From assembly GCF_902833055.1 (NCBI RefSeq), contig NZ_CADFEJ010000017.1, positions 97,415 to 161,414 of the forward strand: a DNA stretch of 64,000 nt, in the 5' to 3' direction. The position numbers and the translations under genes were made by a program. The notes beneath the pieces are model-generated. The model had not been told where the DNA came from. It saw only the letters and a list, made by a program, of their open reading frames with translations, and made no database searches. Numbering within the stretch: the stretch's first letter is position 1; each line of letters starts with the position of its first letter. Shown here piece by piece: positions 25,562 through 33,802 of the stretch. The DNA is from Burkholderia territorii (lineage in GTDB: Bacteria > Pseudomonadota > Gammaproteobacteria > Burkholderiales > Burkholderiaceae).

Positions 25562-25837
25562 TCAATGTCGCCCGGTGCCGTCGATGAGAGCGTCGACGCC
25601 GTAAGCGCGCGCGAGACTGGCGAGCTTCTGCGGGAGATTGAGGATGTCGAGGGTCGCGCCGCGCGCTTTGGCGGCACGTTGCCATGCGAGCAGCACGGCG
25701 AGCGCGGACGAGTCGAACTGCGTCAGCGCCGCGCAGTCGACGGCGGTCGCGCCGGCGCCGATGCGCGCGAGACCGTCCGCGAGCGCGGATTTCGCGCTCG
25801 CGACGGTCAGCGAAGAACCTGCTTCGAAGCCGCTCAC
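25562..25837 (-). CDS. mlaB: MlaB, STAS-domain component of the Mla transporter
   Basis: The 91-residue product starts at GTG 25837 (VSGFEAGSSLTVASAK) and shows the STAS motif TAVDCAALTQFDSSALAVLL. MlaB stabilises the MlaF ATPase in the inner-membrane MlaFEDB complex. Its start overlaps the mlaC stop (GTGA). The GTG start is chosen over a longer frame because it matches the family length. Confidence 0.9.
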   Translation of the reverse strand: MSGFEAGSSLTVASAKSALADGLARIGAGATAVDCAALTQFDSSALAVLLAWQRAAKARGATLDILNLPQKLASLARAYGVDALIDGTGRH

Positions 25838-26466
25838 GACGCCTGCTTGCCGGCGGCGAGTTGCTGGTTGCGCTGCGTGAGGAACTGGATCAGGCCGTCC
25901 ACGCCGCTTTGCTGGATCTTCTCGTTGAACTGCTGCTGGTACGTCTGGATCAGCCACGCGCCCAGCACGTTCAGGTCATACACCTTCCAGCCGTTCGCCG
26001 TCTTGTACAGGCGATAGTCGATCTGGACCGGCTGGCCGTTGTTCATCGCGACCGTCTTCACGACCACGTCGGTGTCGGCCGGATCGGCGCGGAACGGCGG
26101 GTACTGGATCTGCTGGTCCGGCTTGAGCTGCGCGAGCGCGCCCGAATACGTGCGGATCAGCAGCAGCTTGAACTGCTCCTGAACCTGTTGCTGCTGCTCG
26201 GGCGATGCCGCGCGCCAGTTGCGGCCCATCGCGAGCTGCGTGGTGCGGCGGAAATCGGTGTACGGCAGGATGTCCTTGTTGACGATCGAGATGATGCGGT
26301 TGGTGTCGCCCTGCTTGATCGTCTGCTGCTTGACCTCGTCGAGGACCTGCTGGGTCGCCGTCTTGATCAGCGCCTGCGGGTTCGACTGGTCGACTTGCGC
26401 GTGGGCTGCGCTGCCGAACGAGAACAGCGCCGCGAAAACGGGGATCAGGAACAGTTTTTTCATCAT
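25834..26466 (-). CDS. mlaC: MlaC, periplasmic phospholipid-binding shuttle
   Basis: The 210-residue product has a signal peptide (MMKKLFLIPVFAALFSFGSAAHA). The MlaC/Ttg2D domain follows with FRRTTQLAMGRNWRAASPEQ and NGWKVYDLNVLGAWLIQTY. MlaC carries phospholipids between MlaA in the outer membrane and MlaFEDB. Two adjacent ATGs (26466, 26463) are equally possible starts. It is followed directly by mlaB. Confidence 0.94.
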   Translation of the reverse strand: MMKKLFLIPVFAALFSFGSAAHAQVDQSNPQALIKTATQQVLDEVKQQTIKQGDTNRIISIVNKDILPYTDFRRTTQLAMGRNWRAASPEQQQQVQEQFKLLLIRTYSGALAQLKPDQQIQYPPFRADPADTDVVVKTVAMNNGQPVQIDYRLYKTANGWKVYDLNVLGAWLIQTYQQQFNEKIQQSGVDGLIQFLTQRNQQLAAGKQAS

Positions 26467-26573
26467 AGTGACCTGCATGAAGAGTCGATGCGAAGGTTGG
26501 AGCCGGTAGCTTACGCGCAAGTTCGCGTGCGCTACCGACTGAATCGTTTCCGGCTGTAACGAATGTAAGTCGG

Positions 26574-27545
26574 TCAGTGCAGCTTGATGCTAGGGAAACG
26601 AATCCCGCCCGGTGCGGGCGGCGTCATCTGCATTGCCGGCACGTTCGTCGCGCTGGCCGGGTTCGGTGCTTCGGCGCCGCCCGATGCCGGCGCAGCAACG
26701 GCCGCGCCCGATGCACCGGCCGGTGCCGTCGCGCCGCCGACCGCCGCCGCGCCTGCCGTTCCGGCCGCGCCGGCTGCCGCCGGTGCCGCGCCGTCGTCCG
26801 GCAGGTCGTACTTCGGCAGCGCATCGTTGTTCGACGCCGTCGACGCCTCGCCGCGCGCGTTGTCGATCAGCATCTGGCGGCGCTGCAGGTAGGCGTTGCG
26901 CACGAACGAATACTTGTCGAGCGCCGCGGCATCCAGCACGTCGCCGGCGCCGAGCAGATTCGCGCGCGTATTGACGAGGTTCACGCCGAACAGGCCCCAG
27001 CTCAGGCCGTCCGGCTTCACGTACGTGAGCGGATTGCCCACGTAGTCGACACCGAGGCCGGCCGTGTCGCGCAGCGTGCTCGGGCCGAGCAGCGGCAGCA
27101 CCAGATACGGGCCCGACGGCATGCCGTAGCGGCCCATCGTGATCCCGAAGTCGGCCGTGTGCTTCGGCAGTTTCGCGATCGTCGCGACGTCGAACAGGCC
27201 GCCGACGCCGAACACCGTGTTGATCACCACGCGCATGATGTCGCCGACACCGTCCGCGATTCGCAGCTGCACGATGTTGTTCGCGGCGATGTAGACGTCG
27301 CCGATGTTCGAGAAGAAGTTGGTCACGCTGTCGCGCACCGGCTGCGGCACCACGTACTGGTAGCCCTTCGCGACCGGCTTCAGCGCGTACGTGTCGACCG
27401 TGTCGTTGAACTTGTACATCGTCCGGTTGAAGCCTTCGAGCGGATCGCCCTTGGTCGGCGTCTGCACGGTCGCGCAACCGCTCAACGCGGCGACTGCCGC
27501 CACCGCGAGCGCGGCGTGCCTGATGCGGATCGTCTGCATGGTCAT
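26574..27545 (-). CDS. mlaA: MlaA (VacJ) outer-membrane lipoprotein
   Basis: The 323-residue product has a lipoprotein signal with lipobox LSGC near residue 23 and the VacJ core: NRTMYKFNDTVDTYALKPVA, TNFFSNIGDVYIAANN, GPYLVLPLLGPSTLRDTAGL. It removes misplaced phospholipids from the outer leaflet. The last 85 or so residues form an Ala/Gly/Pro-rich low-complexity tail that the E. coli protein lacks. It sits between mlaD and mlaC, so the whole pathway is in one operon. Confidence 0.94.
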   Translation of the reverse strand: MTMQTIRIRHAALAVAAVAALSGCATVQTPTKGDPLEGFNRTMYKFNDTVDTYALKPVAKGYQYVVPQPVRDSVTNFFSNIGDVYIAANNIVQLRIADGVGDIMRVVINTVFGVGGLFDVATIAKLPKHTADFGITMGRYGMPSGPYLVLPLLGPSTLRDTAGLGVDYVGNPLTYVKPDGLSWGLFGVNLVNTRANLLGAGDVLDAAALDKYSFVRNAYLQRRQMLIDNARGEASTASNNDALPKYDLPDDGAAPAAAGAAGTAGAAAVGGATAPAGASGAAVAAPASGGAEAPNPASATNVPAMQMTPPAPGGIRFPSIKLH

Positions 27546-27571
27546 TACCCTCTTGTCTTTCTCTCGTGTGG

Positions 27572-28141
27572 TTATTGGGCCGCCGAACCGGACACCGCGG
27601 ACGCCGGCACCGCCACCGGAGCCGGTGCGGCGGGTGCGCCCGGCGCCGCGGATGCGCCGCCTGCAGGCTTCGCGCCGCCCGCGTCGGCCGCCTTGCTGTA
27701 CAGGAACTGGCCGATCAGGTTCTCGAGCACGATCGCCGACTGCGTCATCGTGATCGTATCGCCGGCCTTCAGCATTTCGGTGTCGCCGCCCGGATCGAGG
27801 CCGATGTACTGCTCGCCGAGCAGGCCGGACGTCAGGATCTTCGCCGACGAATCCTTCGGGAACTGGTACTGGCCGTCGACGTCGATCGTGACGACCGCCT
27901 GGTACGTGTTCGTGTCGAAGCCGATCGACTTCACGCGGCCGACCACGACGCCCGCGCTCTTCACGGCGGCGCGCGGCTTGAGCCCGCCGATGTTGTCGAA
28001 CTTCATCCTCACCGAGTAGGTCGGCTGAAACGACAGCGAACTCATGTTGCCGACCTTGAGCGCCAGGAACAGCACCGCAAGGAAGCCCACCACCACGAAC
28101 AGGCCGACCCAGAAGTCGAGAGCAGTCTTTTTCATCTTCAT
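27572..28141 (-). CDS. mlaD: MlaD, MCE-domain subunit of the Mla transporter
   Basis: The 189-residue product has one N-terminal membrane helix (FWVGLFVVVGFLAVLFLAL) and an MCE domain (residues about 38-120, MKFDNIGGLKPRAAVKSAGV, LLGEQYIGLDPGG). The hydrophobic helix that lines the hexamer channel is IVLENLIGQFLY. An Ala/Gly/Pro-rich tail follows. The gene lies 24 bases after mlaE. Confidence 0.94.
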   Translation of the reverse strand: MKMKKTALDFWVGLFVVVGFLAVLFLALKVGNMSSLSFQPTYSVRMKFDNIGGLKPRAAVKSAGVVVGRVKSIGFDTNTYQAVVTIDVDGQYQFPKDSSAKILTSGLLGEQYIGLDPGGDTEMLKAGDTITMTQSAIVLENLIGQFLYSKAADAGGAKPAGGASAAPGAPAAPAPVAVPASAVSGSAAQ

Positions 28142-28165
28142 CCCAAAATTTGGCTTGGCTGAGGC

Positions 28166-28933
28166 TTAGCTGAACATCAGCGCGGTCAGCAGGAAATCGA
28201 GGCCGAGTACGGCGAGCGACGCGAACACGACCGTCTTGGTCGTCGCGCGCGACACGCCCTCGGGCGTGGGCTTCGCTTCATACCCTTGAAACAGTGCAAT
28301 GAAGGTCACGGCGAACCCGAACACGATGCTCTTGATCACGCCGTTGCCGACGTCGGCCCACACCTCGACCCCGCCCTGCATCTGCGACCAGAACGCGCCC
28401 GGATCGACGCCGATCAGCACGACCCCGACGAAATATCCGCCGAGCACGCCGACCGCGTTGAAGATCGCCGCGAGCAGCGGCATCGCGATGATGCCGGCCC
28501 ACAGGCGCGGCGCGATCACCGTCTTGATCGGGTCGACGGCCATCATTTCGAGTGCGGTGAGCTGCTCGCCCGCCTTCATCAGGCCGATCTCGGCCGTGAG
28601 CGACGTGCCGGCGCGTCCCGCGAACAGCAGCGCGGTCACGACCGGGCCGAGCTCGCGCACCAGCGACAGCGCGACCAGCAGGCCGAGCGCCTGCTCGGAC
28701 CCGTAGCGATTCAGCGTGTAATAGCCCTGCAGGCCGAGCACGAAGCCGACGAACAGGCCCGACACGGCAATGATCACGAACGAATAGTTGCCGAGGAAGT
28801 GGATCTGTTTCGTGACGAGCCGCGGCCGGCGCAGCAGCGGGAAGAATTCCAGCACGAGGCGCACGAACAGCCGCGTGCCGTAGCCCGCGCGCTCGAGGCC
28901 GCCGATGACGTAACGTCCGATCGCGCTGATCAT
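28166..28933 (-). CDS. mlaE: MlaE, permease subunit of the Mla transporter
   Basis: The 255-residue product starts MISAIGRYVIGGLERAGYGT and has the MlaE/permease helices with the conserved VTALLFAGRAGTSLTAEIGL and EQLTALEMMAVDPIKTVIAP motifs (coupling to the ATPase). It overlaps mlaF by ATGA. Confidence 0.94.
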   Translation of the reverse strand: MISAIGRYVIGGLERAGYGTRLFVRLVLEFFPLLRRPRLVTKQIHFLGNYSFVIIAVSGLFVGFVLGLQGYYTLNRYGSEQALGLLVALSLVRELGPVVTALLFAGRAGTSLTAEIGLMKAGEQLTALEMMAVDPIKTVIAPRLWAGIIAMPLLAAIFNAVGVLGGYFVGVVLIGVDPGAFWSQMQGGVEVWADVGNGVIKSIVFGFAVTFIALFQGYEAKPTPEGVSRATTKTVVFASLAVLGLDFLLTALMFS

Positions 28934-29751
28934 GCGCGCCCTCCGCCGAGCCCGAAATCCGCAGCCAGCGGCGGGCTCGTGTAATGAAATTTGAACGGGC
29001 CGTCCGGCGCGCCGTCGATGAACTGGCGCACGCTCGGGTCGGTCGACGCGCGCAGCTCGTCGGGCGTACCCTGCGCGAGCACGCCGCCATTGGCCAGAAA
29101 ATACACGTAATCGGCGATCGCGAACGATTCCGGCACGTCGTGCGTGACGAGGATCGACGTCGCGCCGAGCGCCTCGTTCAGCGTGCGGATCAGGTTTGCC
29201 GTGATGCCGAGCGAGATCGGATCGAGGCCCGCGAACGGTTCGTCGTACATGATGAGCTGCGGATCGAGCGCGATCGCGCGTGCAAGCGCGATCCGGCGTG
29301 CCATCCCGCCGGACACCTCGGACGGCATCAGGTCGCGCGCGCCGCGCAGGCCCACCGCGTTGAGCTTCATCAGCACCAGGTCGCGGATCAGGTCTTCCGG
29401 CAGGTCGGTGTGTTCGCGCAGCGCGAACGCGACGTTCTCGAACACCGACATGTCGGTAAACAGCGCGCCGAACTGGAACAGCATGCCCATCTTGCGGCGC
29501 AGCGCGTACAGGCCGTCGCGCGTCTGCGCGCCGACGTCGGCGCCGTCGAACAGCACCTGGCCGCGCCGCGCGCGCACCAGGCCGCCGATCAGACGCAGCA
29601 CGGTCGTCTTGCCGCAACCCGACCCGCCCATGACGGCGACGACCTGGCCGCGCCCGAAGCACATGTTCAGGTTCGACAGGACGAGGCGGTCGCCGTAGCC
29701 AAAGTCGACGTCGCGAAGTTCCAGCAGTGTGTCGGTAGGAGTGGGGCTCAC
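28930..29751 (-). CDS. mlaF: MlaF, ATPase subunit of the Mla transporter
   Basis: The 273-residue ABC ATPase starts at GTG 29751. It has Walker A GGSGCGKTT, signature SGGMARRIALARAIAL, Walker B LIMYDEPFAGLDP and H-loop VTHDVPES. It powers phospholipid transport by MlaFEDB and is the first gene of mlaFEDACB, with a promoter just upstream. Confidence 0.94.
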   Translation of the reverse strand: MSPTPTDTLLELRDVDFGYGDRLVLSNLNMCFGRGQVVAVMGGSGCGKTTVLRLIGGLVRARRGQVLFDGADVGAQTRDGLYALRRKMGMLFQFGALFTDMSVFENVAFALREHTDLPEDLIRDLVLMKLNAVGLRGARDLMPSEVSGGMARRIALARAIALDPQLIMYDEPFAGLDPISLGITANLIRTLNEALGATSILVTHDVPESFAIADYVYFLANGGVLAQGTPDELRASTDPSVRQFIDGAPDGPFKFHYTSPPLAADFGLGGGRA

Positions 29752-29783
29752 GGAGCTGACAGTCCTTTTACGCAGAACGCCGA

Positions 29784-29813
29784 ATTATAGGGCCTGCATT
29801 GGAATGATGTCGT
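29784..29813 (-). promoter_or_regulatory. Promoter of the mla cluster
   Basis: A perfect TATAAT (29784-29789) lies 18 bases after ACGACA (29808-29813, four of six -35 matches), starting transcription about 25 bases before the mlaF GTG. It is the only clear promoter before the long minus-strand gene train. Confidence 0.5.
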
Positions 29814-29835
29814 GACGCCGTTTCGAACCCCGCGG

Positions 29836-30960
29836 TCAACGATTGTCAAATTGTCGGGCAAAGCATTGCTGCAACGCAACAATCGCTGCCCGATAATCGT
29901 CTGCGCCCGTGACCGCGCTGACCACCGCGACACTGCCGACGCCCGTCGCCAGCACGTCCGGCAGCGCGTCGAGCCCGACGCCGCCGATCGCGACGAGCGG
30001 CGCCCGCGCGCCCGCGAAGCGCGCATAGCGGGCAATTCGCGCGAGGCCCTGGGGCGGCGCCGCGACGGCCTTGGTCGCGGTCGCGTACACGGGGCCGAGC
30101 GCAAGATAGCTCGGCCGCTCGTGCAACGCGCGCAACATCTCGTAATAACCGTGACTCGACAGGCCGAGCCGCAATCCGGCGCGCGCGATCGCGGCCAGAT
30201 CCGCCGTTTCCAGATCCTCCTGACCGAGATGTACGCCGTACGCACCCTCTTCGATCGCGATCTGCCAGTGATCGTTGATGAACACGCGTGCATCGTGATA
30301 TCGGCGCCCTGCGGCGACCGCGCGCGCGATTTCCCGGCGCAACGCATCCGGGGTCGCGCCTTTCACGCGCAGCTGCACGGTTCGCGCGCCGCACTCGAGC
30401 ACGCGTTCGACCCATTCGGCGTCGGGGACGACCGGATAGAGGCCCAGTTGCGCGGGGCACGGCGGGAATGCGGGTTCGGGCGCGGCCGGCAGGCCCGCGA
30501 TGCGCGGGAACCGCGCGGCCTCCACCGGCCACGCGTCGGTACCGCGCGCTTCATCGCCGTCCCGCCACGCGAGCGCGAGCACCAGCGCGTCGATCGGCTC
30601 GAAACCGCAATCGAGGAACGCCGCCAGCGCCGCGATCCAGTCGTCGGCGAGCGGATGCGCGGCCTCCAGCGCGTAGCGCACGCCCGCGGCATGCAGCGCA
30701 GCGCCGTGCTCGTCGAACTCGATCGCGACCGCGTCCGGCGACGCAGGGCGCGATGCCGCCGACGCGCGCGCCTGCGCGGCACGATCGCCGGCCGACACGA
30801 TCAGCACGTCGCCGGCGGCCGGTACGTCGGGCGCCGCGACGCACAGGCGCCACGCCGCGGTGCCGGTCGGCCAGTCGCCCAGGCGTGCGCGAATCCGCTC
30901 GGCCGCTTCGGCCAGTTCGTCGGCCGGCGGCCAGAATGCATCGGCGAAGCGCGCGCTCAT
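29836..30960 (-). CDS. thiE: Thiamine-phosphate synthase with N-terminal ThiD-like extension
   Basis: The 374-residue product is about 165 residues longer than ordinary ThiE. The C-terminal half (from about 168, PAQLGLYPVVPDAEWVERVL) is a complete ThiE barrel with TVQLRVKGAT, VFINDHWQIAIEEGAYGVHL, GLSSHGYYEM, YLALGPVYATATK and VAIGGVG. It joins HMP-PP and the thiazole phosphate. The N-terminal part (about 10-165; DVLIVSAGDRAA, AALAAFLDCGFEPIDALVLA, WPVEAARFPRIAGLP) looks like a degraded C-terminal portion of an HMP-P kinase (ThiD) without its nucleotide-binding core; this is inference. It overlaps thiG by ATGA and ends the thi operon. Confidence 0.88.
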   Translation of the reverse strand: MSARFADAFWPPADELAEAAERIRARLGDWPTGTAAWRLCVAAPDVPAAGDVLIVSAGDRAAQARASAASRPASPDAVAIEFDEHGAALHAAGVRYALEAAHPLADDWIAALAAFLDCGFEPIDALVLALAWRDGDEARGTDAWPVEAARFPRIAGLPAAPEPAFPPCPAQLGLYPVVPDAEWVERVLECGARTVQLRVKGATPDALRREIARAVAAGRRYHDARVFINDHWQIAIEEGAYGVHLGQEDLETADLAAIARAGLRLGLSSHGYYEMLRALHERPSYLALGPVYATATKAVAAPPQGLARIARYARFAGARAPLVAIGGVGLDALPDVLATGVGSVAVVSAVTGADDYRAAIVALQQCFARQFDNR

Positions 30961-31772
30961 GCGCCGCCCCCGTCCTGGTGCCAGAACGGCATTCCAACGA
31001 CCGGCGTGCTCGCATGCGCGGTCTCGCGCGCATCCATCGGCCCGGCGAGATAAGCCGCACGGCCGGCCTCGACGCCCTGCGCGAACGCACGCGCCATGAT
31101 TTCCGGATGCGTGGCCTGCGACACGGCGGTGTTCAGCAGCACGCCGTCGAATCCCCATTCCATCACCTGGCACGCGTGCGACGGTACGCCGAGCCCGGCG
31201 TCGACGATCAACGGCACGTCCGGCAGCCGCTCGCGCAGCACGCGCAGCCCGTACGGATTCACGACGCCCTTGCCGGTGCCGATCGGCGCGCCCCAGGGCA
31301 TCAGCGCCTCGCAACCGACATCGAGCAGGCGCCGGCCGATCACGAGATCCTCGGTGCAGTACGGCAGCACCTTGAAACCATCCTTGACCAGTTGCGCGGC
31401 CGCCTCGATCAGTCCGACCGGGTCGGGCTGCAGCGTGTAATCGTCGCCGATCAGCTCGAGCTTGATCCAGTCGGTGTCGAACACCTCGCGGGCCATGTGC
31501 GCGGTCGTCACCGCCTCGGCAACGGTCTGGCAGCCGGCCGTGTTCGGCAGCAGCGGCACCGCGTGACGCTTGAGCAGGTCGAAAAAGCCGGCCTCGGCGG
31601 TGCCGCCGTTCATCTGGCGGCGCAGCGCGACCGTCACCATGCCGGGGCGCGACGCGGCGATCGAATCGGACAGCGACTGCAGCGACGGGTAACGCGACGT
31701 GCCGAGCAGCACGCGGCTTGCGAAGGTTTCGCCGTACAGCGTCAGCGCGTCGGCGGAAGTGAGGGACGTCAT
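30957..31772 (-). CDS. thiG: Thiazole synthase
   Basis: The 271-residue barrel forms the thiazole ring from deoxyxylulose phosphate, ThiS-thiocarboxylate and dehydroglycine. The Schiff-base lysine region is in DWIKLELIGDD, and PWGAPIGTGKGVVNPYGL and VIVDAGLGVPSHA-like motifs are present. It begins MTSLTSADALTLYGETFASR at 31772, 38 bases after thiS. Confidence 0.94.
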   Translation of the reverse strand: MTSLTSADALTLYGETFASRVLLGTSRYPSLQSLSDSIAASRPGMVTVALRRQMNGGTAEAGFFDLLKRHAVPLLPNTAGCQTVAEAVTTAHMAREVFDTDWIKLELIGDDYTLQPDPVGLIEAAAQLVKDGFKVLPYCTEDLVIGRRLLDVGCEALMPWGAPIGTGKGVVNPYGLRVLRERLPDVPLIVDAGLGVPSHACQVMEWGFDGVLLNTAVSQATHPEIMARAFAQGVEAGRAAYLAGPMDARETAHASTPVVGMPFWHQDGGGA

Positions 31773-31810
31773 GTCGTTTTCCTGGAAGAGCGGAGGCGAA
31801 GCGGCGGCGC

Positions 31811-32008
31811 TCAGCCGCCCGCGACGGGGTGCACGACGTCGAGCTTGTCGCCCGCCGCGAGTGCGCGCGCCGCATGCTGCGTGCGCGCGACGAAGTTGCC
31901 GTTCAGCGCGACCGCGTACGGCGGACGCGCGCCGTACGCGGCGAGCGCGTCGGCCACCGTCGCGCCGTCGGGCAGCGTCAGCGTGTGTTGATTGATCTGG
32001 ATATCCAT
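31811..32008 (-). CDS. thiS: Sulfur carrier protein ThiS
   Basis: The 65-residue ubiquitin-like protein starts MDIQINQHTLTLPDGATVAD and ends in the required Gly-Gly (HPVAGG) that is adenylated and thiocarboxylated. It lies between thiO and thiG in the thi operon. Confidence 0.94.
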   Translation of the reverse strand: MDIQINQHTLTLPDGATVADALAAYGARPPYAVALNGNFVARTQHAARALAAGDKLDVVHPVAGG

Positions 32009-32040
32009 GAGACTCGATCGAATTCGGTGGGCAGCGCGCG

Positions 32041-33177
32041 TCAGGCCGGCTGGCGCGCGTCGTCGCGGTGATGAAGGAGCGTCGGCCAGCGCGCGGCATC
32101 GCGCCACGCGGCGAACGCGTCGGCATCGGCGAACGCGCCGCCGAGCGTGGCTTGCGCGAACGCTGCCGCCGCATGCGCGACTTCCGGCGCGATCATGAAG
32201 CCGTGCCGGTACAGGCCGTTGACGGCCAGCGTCGTCGCGCCGTCCCAGATCACCGCCGGGCGATGATCGGGCAGCGTCGGGCGGCATTGCGCATTCAGTT
32301 CGAGAATGCGCGCCTCGCCGAACGCGGGATGCACGGAAAACGCCGCGCTCAACAGTTCGAGCGCCGAGCGCACGCTGACGGGCGACATGTCCTCGCCCTC
32401 CACTTCGGTCGCGCCGATCACGTACAGGTCGTCCTGTTTCGGCGCGATGTAGAGGGGATAACGCGGATGCAGCAACCGCACGGGCCGCGTGAGCCCGATG
32501 CCCGGTGCGCGCACGCGCGCGACTTCGCCGCGGATGCCGCGCAGCGCGGGCAGCACCGATTTCGCGCCGAGCCCGCGGCAATCGATCGTGAAATGCGCGT
32601 CGGGCCGGTTCGCGTCGTCGATCGTCGCGTGCCAGTACAGTTCGACGCCGCGTTGCGCAAGGCCCGCCGCGAGTGCACGCAGCGCCTGGCGATTGTCGAG
32701 CTGCCCTTCGCGCGGCAGCATCAGGCCGCGCGCGAAACGCCCCGCGAGCGCGGGCTCGGCCGCGTCGACCTGCGCGCCGGCCAATGCGACGAAGCCACCG
32801 TCGAACAGCTCGGCCGGCGCGTTCGCGCGCACGCGACGCTCGAACAGCGGCGCCTCGGCGCGATCCGCGTGATGCCAGACGACGAGCGTGCCGTGCTGCT
32901 GGAAGAACACCGGTTCGGGCAGTTCCGCGAGCCATTGCGGCCAGCGCGCGAGCGATGCGGCGCCGAGTTCGGTGATCAGCAGCTCGGCGCTCGCCGCCTC
33001 GGCCAGCGGCGCGAGCATCGCGGCCGCGACCCACGCGGCCGACCGCTCGCCATCCGGGCCGCCGCGCTCGTAGAGCGCGACGCGATGCCCGTCGCCCGCG
33101 AGCCGCCAGGCGATCAAGCGGCCGACGAGGCCGCCGCCGAGTACCGCGAAATCCGGCCGGCAAGCGTGAAGGTTCAT
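32041..33177 (-). CDS. thiO: Glycine oxidase ThiO (FAD-dependent)
   Basis: The 378-residue product makes the dehydroglycine needed by ThiG. The N-terminal FAD dinucleotide fold FAVLGGGLVGRLIAWRLAGD is followed by the DAO domain with the C-terminal NGLYRHGFMIAPEVA motif. GGGAGGG precedes the ATG at 33177. The start overlaps the stop of a possible 43-codon upstream ORF (ATGA). First gene of thiOSGE under a TPP riboswitch. Confidence 0.93.
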   Translation of the reverse strand: MNLHACRPDFAVLGGGLVGRLIAWRLAGDGHRVALYERGGPDGERSAAWVAAAMLAPLAEAASAELLITELGAASLARWPQWLAELPEPVFFQQHGTLVVWHHADRAEAPLFERRVRANAPAELFDGGFVALAGAQVDAAEPALAGRFARGLMLPREGQLDNRQALRALAAGLAQRGVELYWHATIDDANRPDAHFTIDCRGLGAKSVLPALRGIRGEVARVRAPGIGLTRPVRLLHPRYPLYIAPKQDDLYVIGATEVEGEDMSPVSVRSALELLSAAFSVHPAFGEARILELNAQCRPTLPDHRPAVIWDGATTLAVNGLYRHGFMIAPEVAHAAAAFAQATLGGAFADADAFAAWRDAARWPTLLHHRDDARQPA

Positions 33178-33305
33178 CGCGCGCCCTCCCGCCGAGCCGC
33201 GCGTGCGCGTGCGACGCACGTCGACGCGCACGCGGCGCGCCGTGCGGATGCACGCGACAGCGAATCGGGAACAGCGCAAAAGACTGAAGATTGAGCGGTC
33301 ATCAT
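33174..33305 (-). CDS. Possible 43-residue leader ORF coupled to thiO
   Basis: An ATG-ATG pair at 33305/33302 directly follows GGAAGGA. It opens a frame of 43 codons (MMTAQSSVF...) whose TGA overlaps the thiO ATG. The peptide is Ala/Arg-rich and resembles no family I know. Its strong ribosome binding site sits just downstream of the TPP riboswitch, so it may be the part whose translation the riboswitch controls, with thiO translated by coupling. It could be chance in GC-rich DNA, since thiO has its own plausible Shine-Dalgarno. Confidence 0.35.
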   Translation of the reverse strand: MMTAQSSVFCAVPDSLSRASARRAACASTCVARARAARREGAR

Positions 33306-33422
33306 TCCTTCCGTAACGCGCAGCGCGCGTACCCAAAGGACGAAACCGGCAGCAAAGGCCGGCCGGGCGGAACTCGGGCGCTGGCCATGTGGGATGGCGG
33401 CCGGCGCGGCCCGGCGGGATCA

Positions 33423-33529
33423 GAAACTTCCCTCGCCGGTATTACCCGGATCGGGTGCGAAGGGTCTTTCTCAGCCTCGCCGCGTCGCCCGGAACTGTCC
33501 GTCGGCCGCGCTCGAAGCACCCCTGTTTC
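33423..33529 (-). promoter_or_regulatory. TPP (THI-box) riboswitch
   Basis: The minus strand carries the THI-element core: AGGGGTGC, then GGCTGAGA, then ACCCTTCGCACCCGATCCGG, GTAATACCGGCGAGGGAAG. Closing stem P1 is GAAAC (33525-33529) with GTTTC (33423-33427). It binds thiamine diphosphate and represses the downstream thiOSGE genes. The 240-base span to thiO contains GC-rich inverted segments that could form the expression platform, without an obvious T-run, which favours translational control. Confidence 0.93.
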
Positions 33530-33802
33530 GTCGTCGGCCATTAGACCATAAAAGCGGAAAGCGCCGCAAACTGTCCCCCTGCGGCAAATTCGCCGTCGCG
33601 CCGCGCCGCTCTGGCACAATGCCCGCAGGCCGGCCGCGCGAGCGGCCGGTTGCCGCGTCACCGCCGGCCTTAAGTGCCGTTTAAGACGCGCGGGCCACCA
33701 TCCGGACGCCCGCCGTCAGTCGGCACCTCGTCCCGGCATGCCGTATCGCGGCGCGCGTCCGGCTCCGCCCGGCCCGCGCGCCGGCAACTCATCAGGAAGC
33801 AC
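33530..33802. other. Intergenic region between the TPP riboswitch and the SbmA-type ABC transporter
   Basis: This stretch should contain divergent promoters for the thi operon and for the ABC transporter. A CACAAT element at about 33616-33621 could be a -10 for the transporter, but its -35 is poor. I see no further gene or repeat. Confidence 0.3.

Noticed and set aside
29836..31875. 679-codon frame that would fuse thiE with upstream sequence
   Set aside because: Upstream of 30960 it runs through thiG in the wrong frame; thiG in its own frame is complete and overlaps thiE by ATGA.
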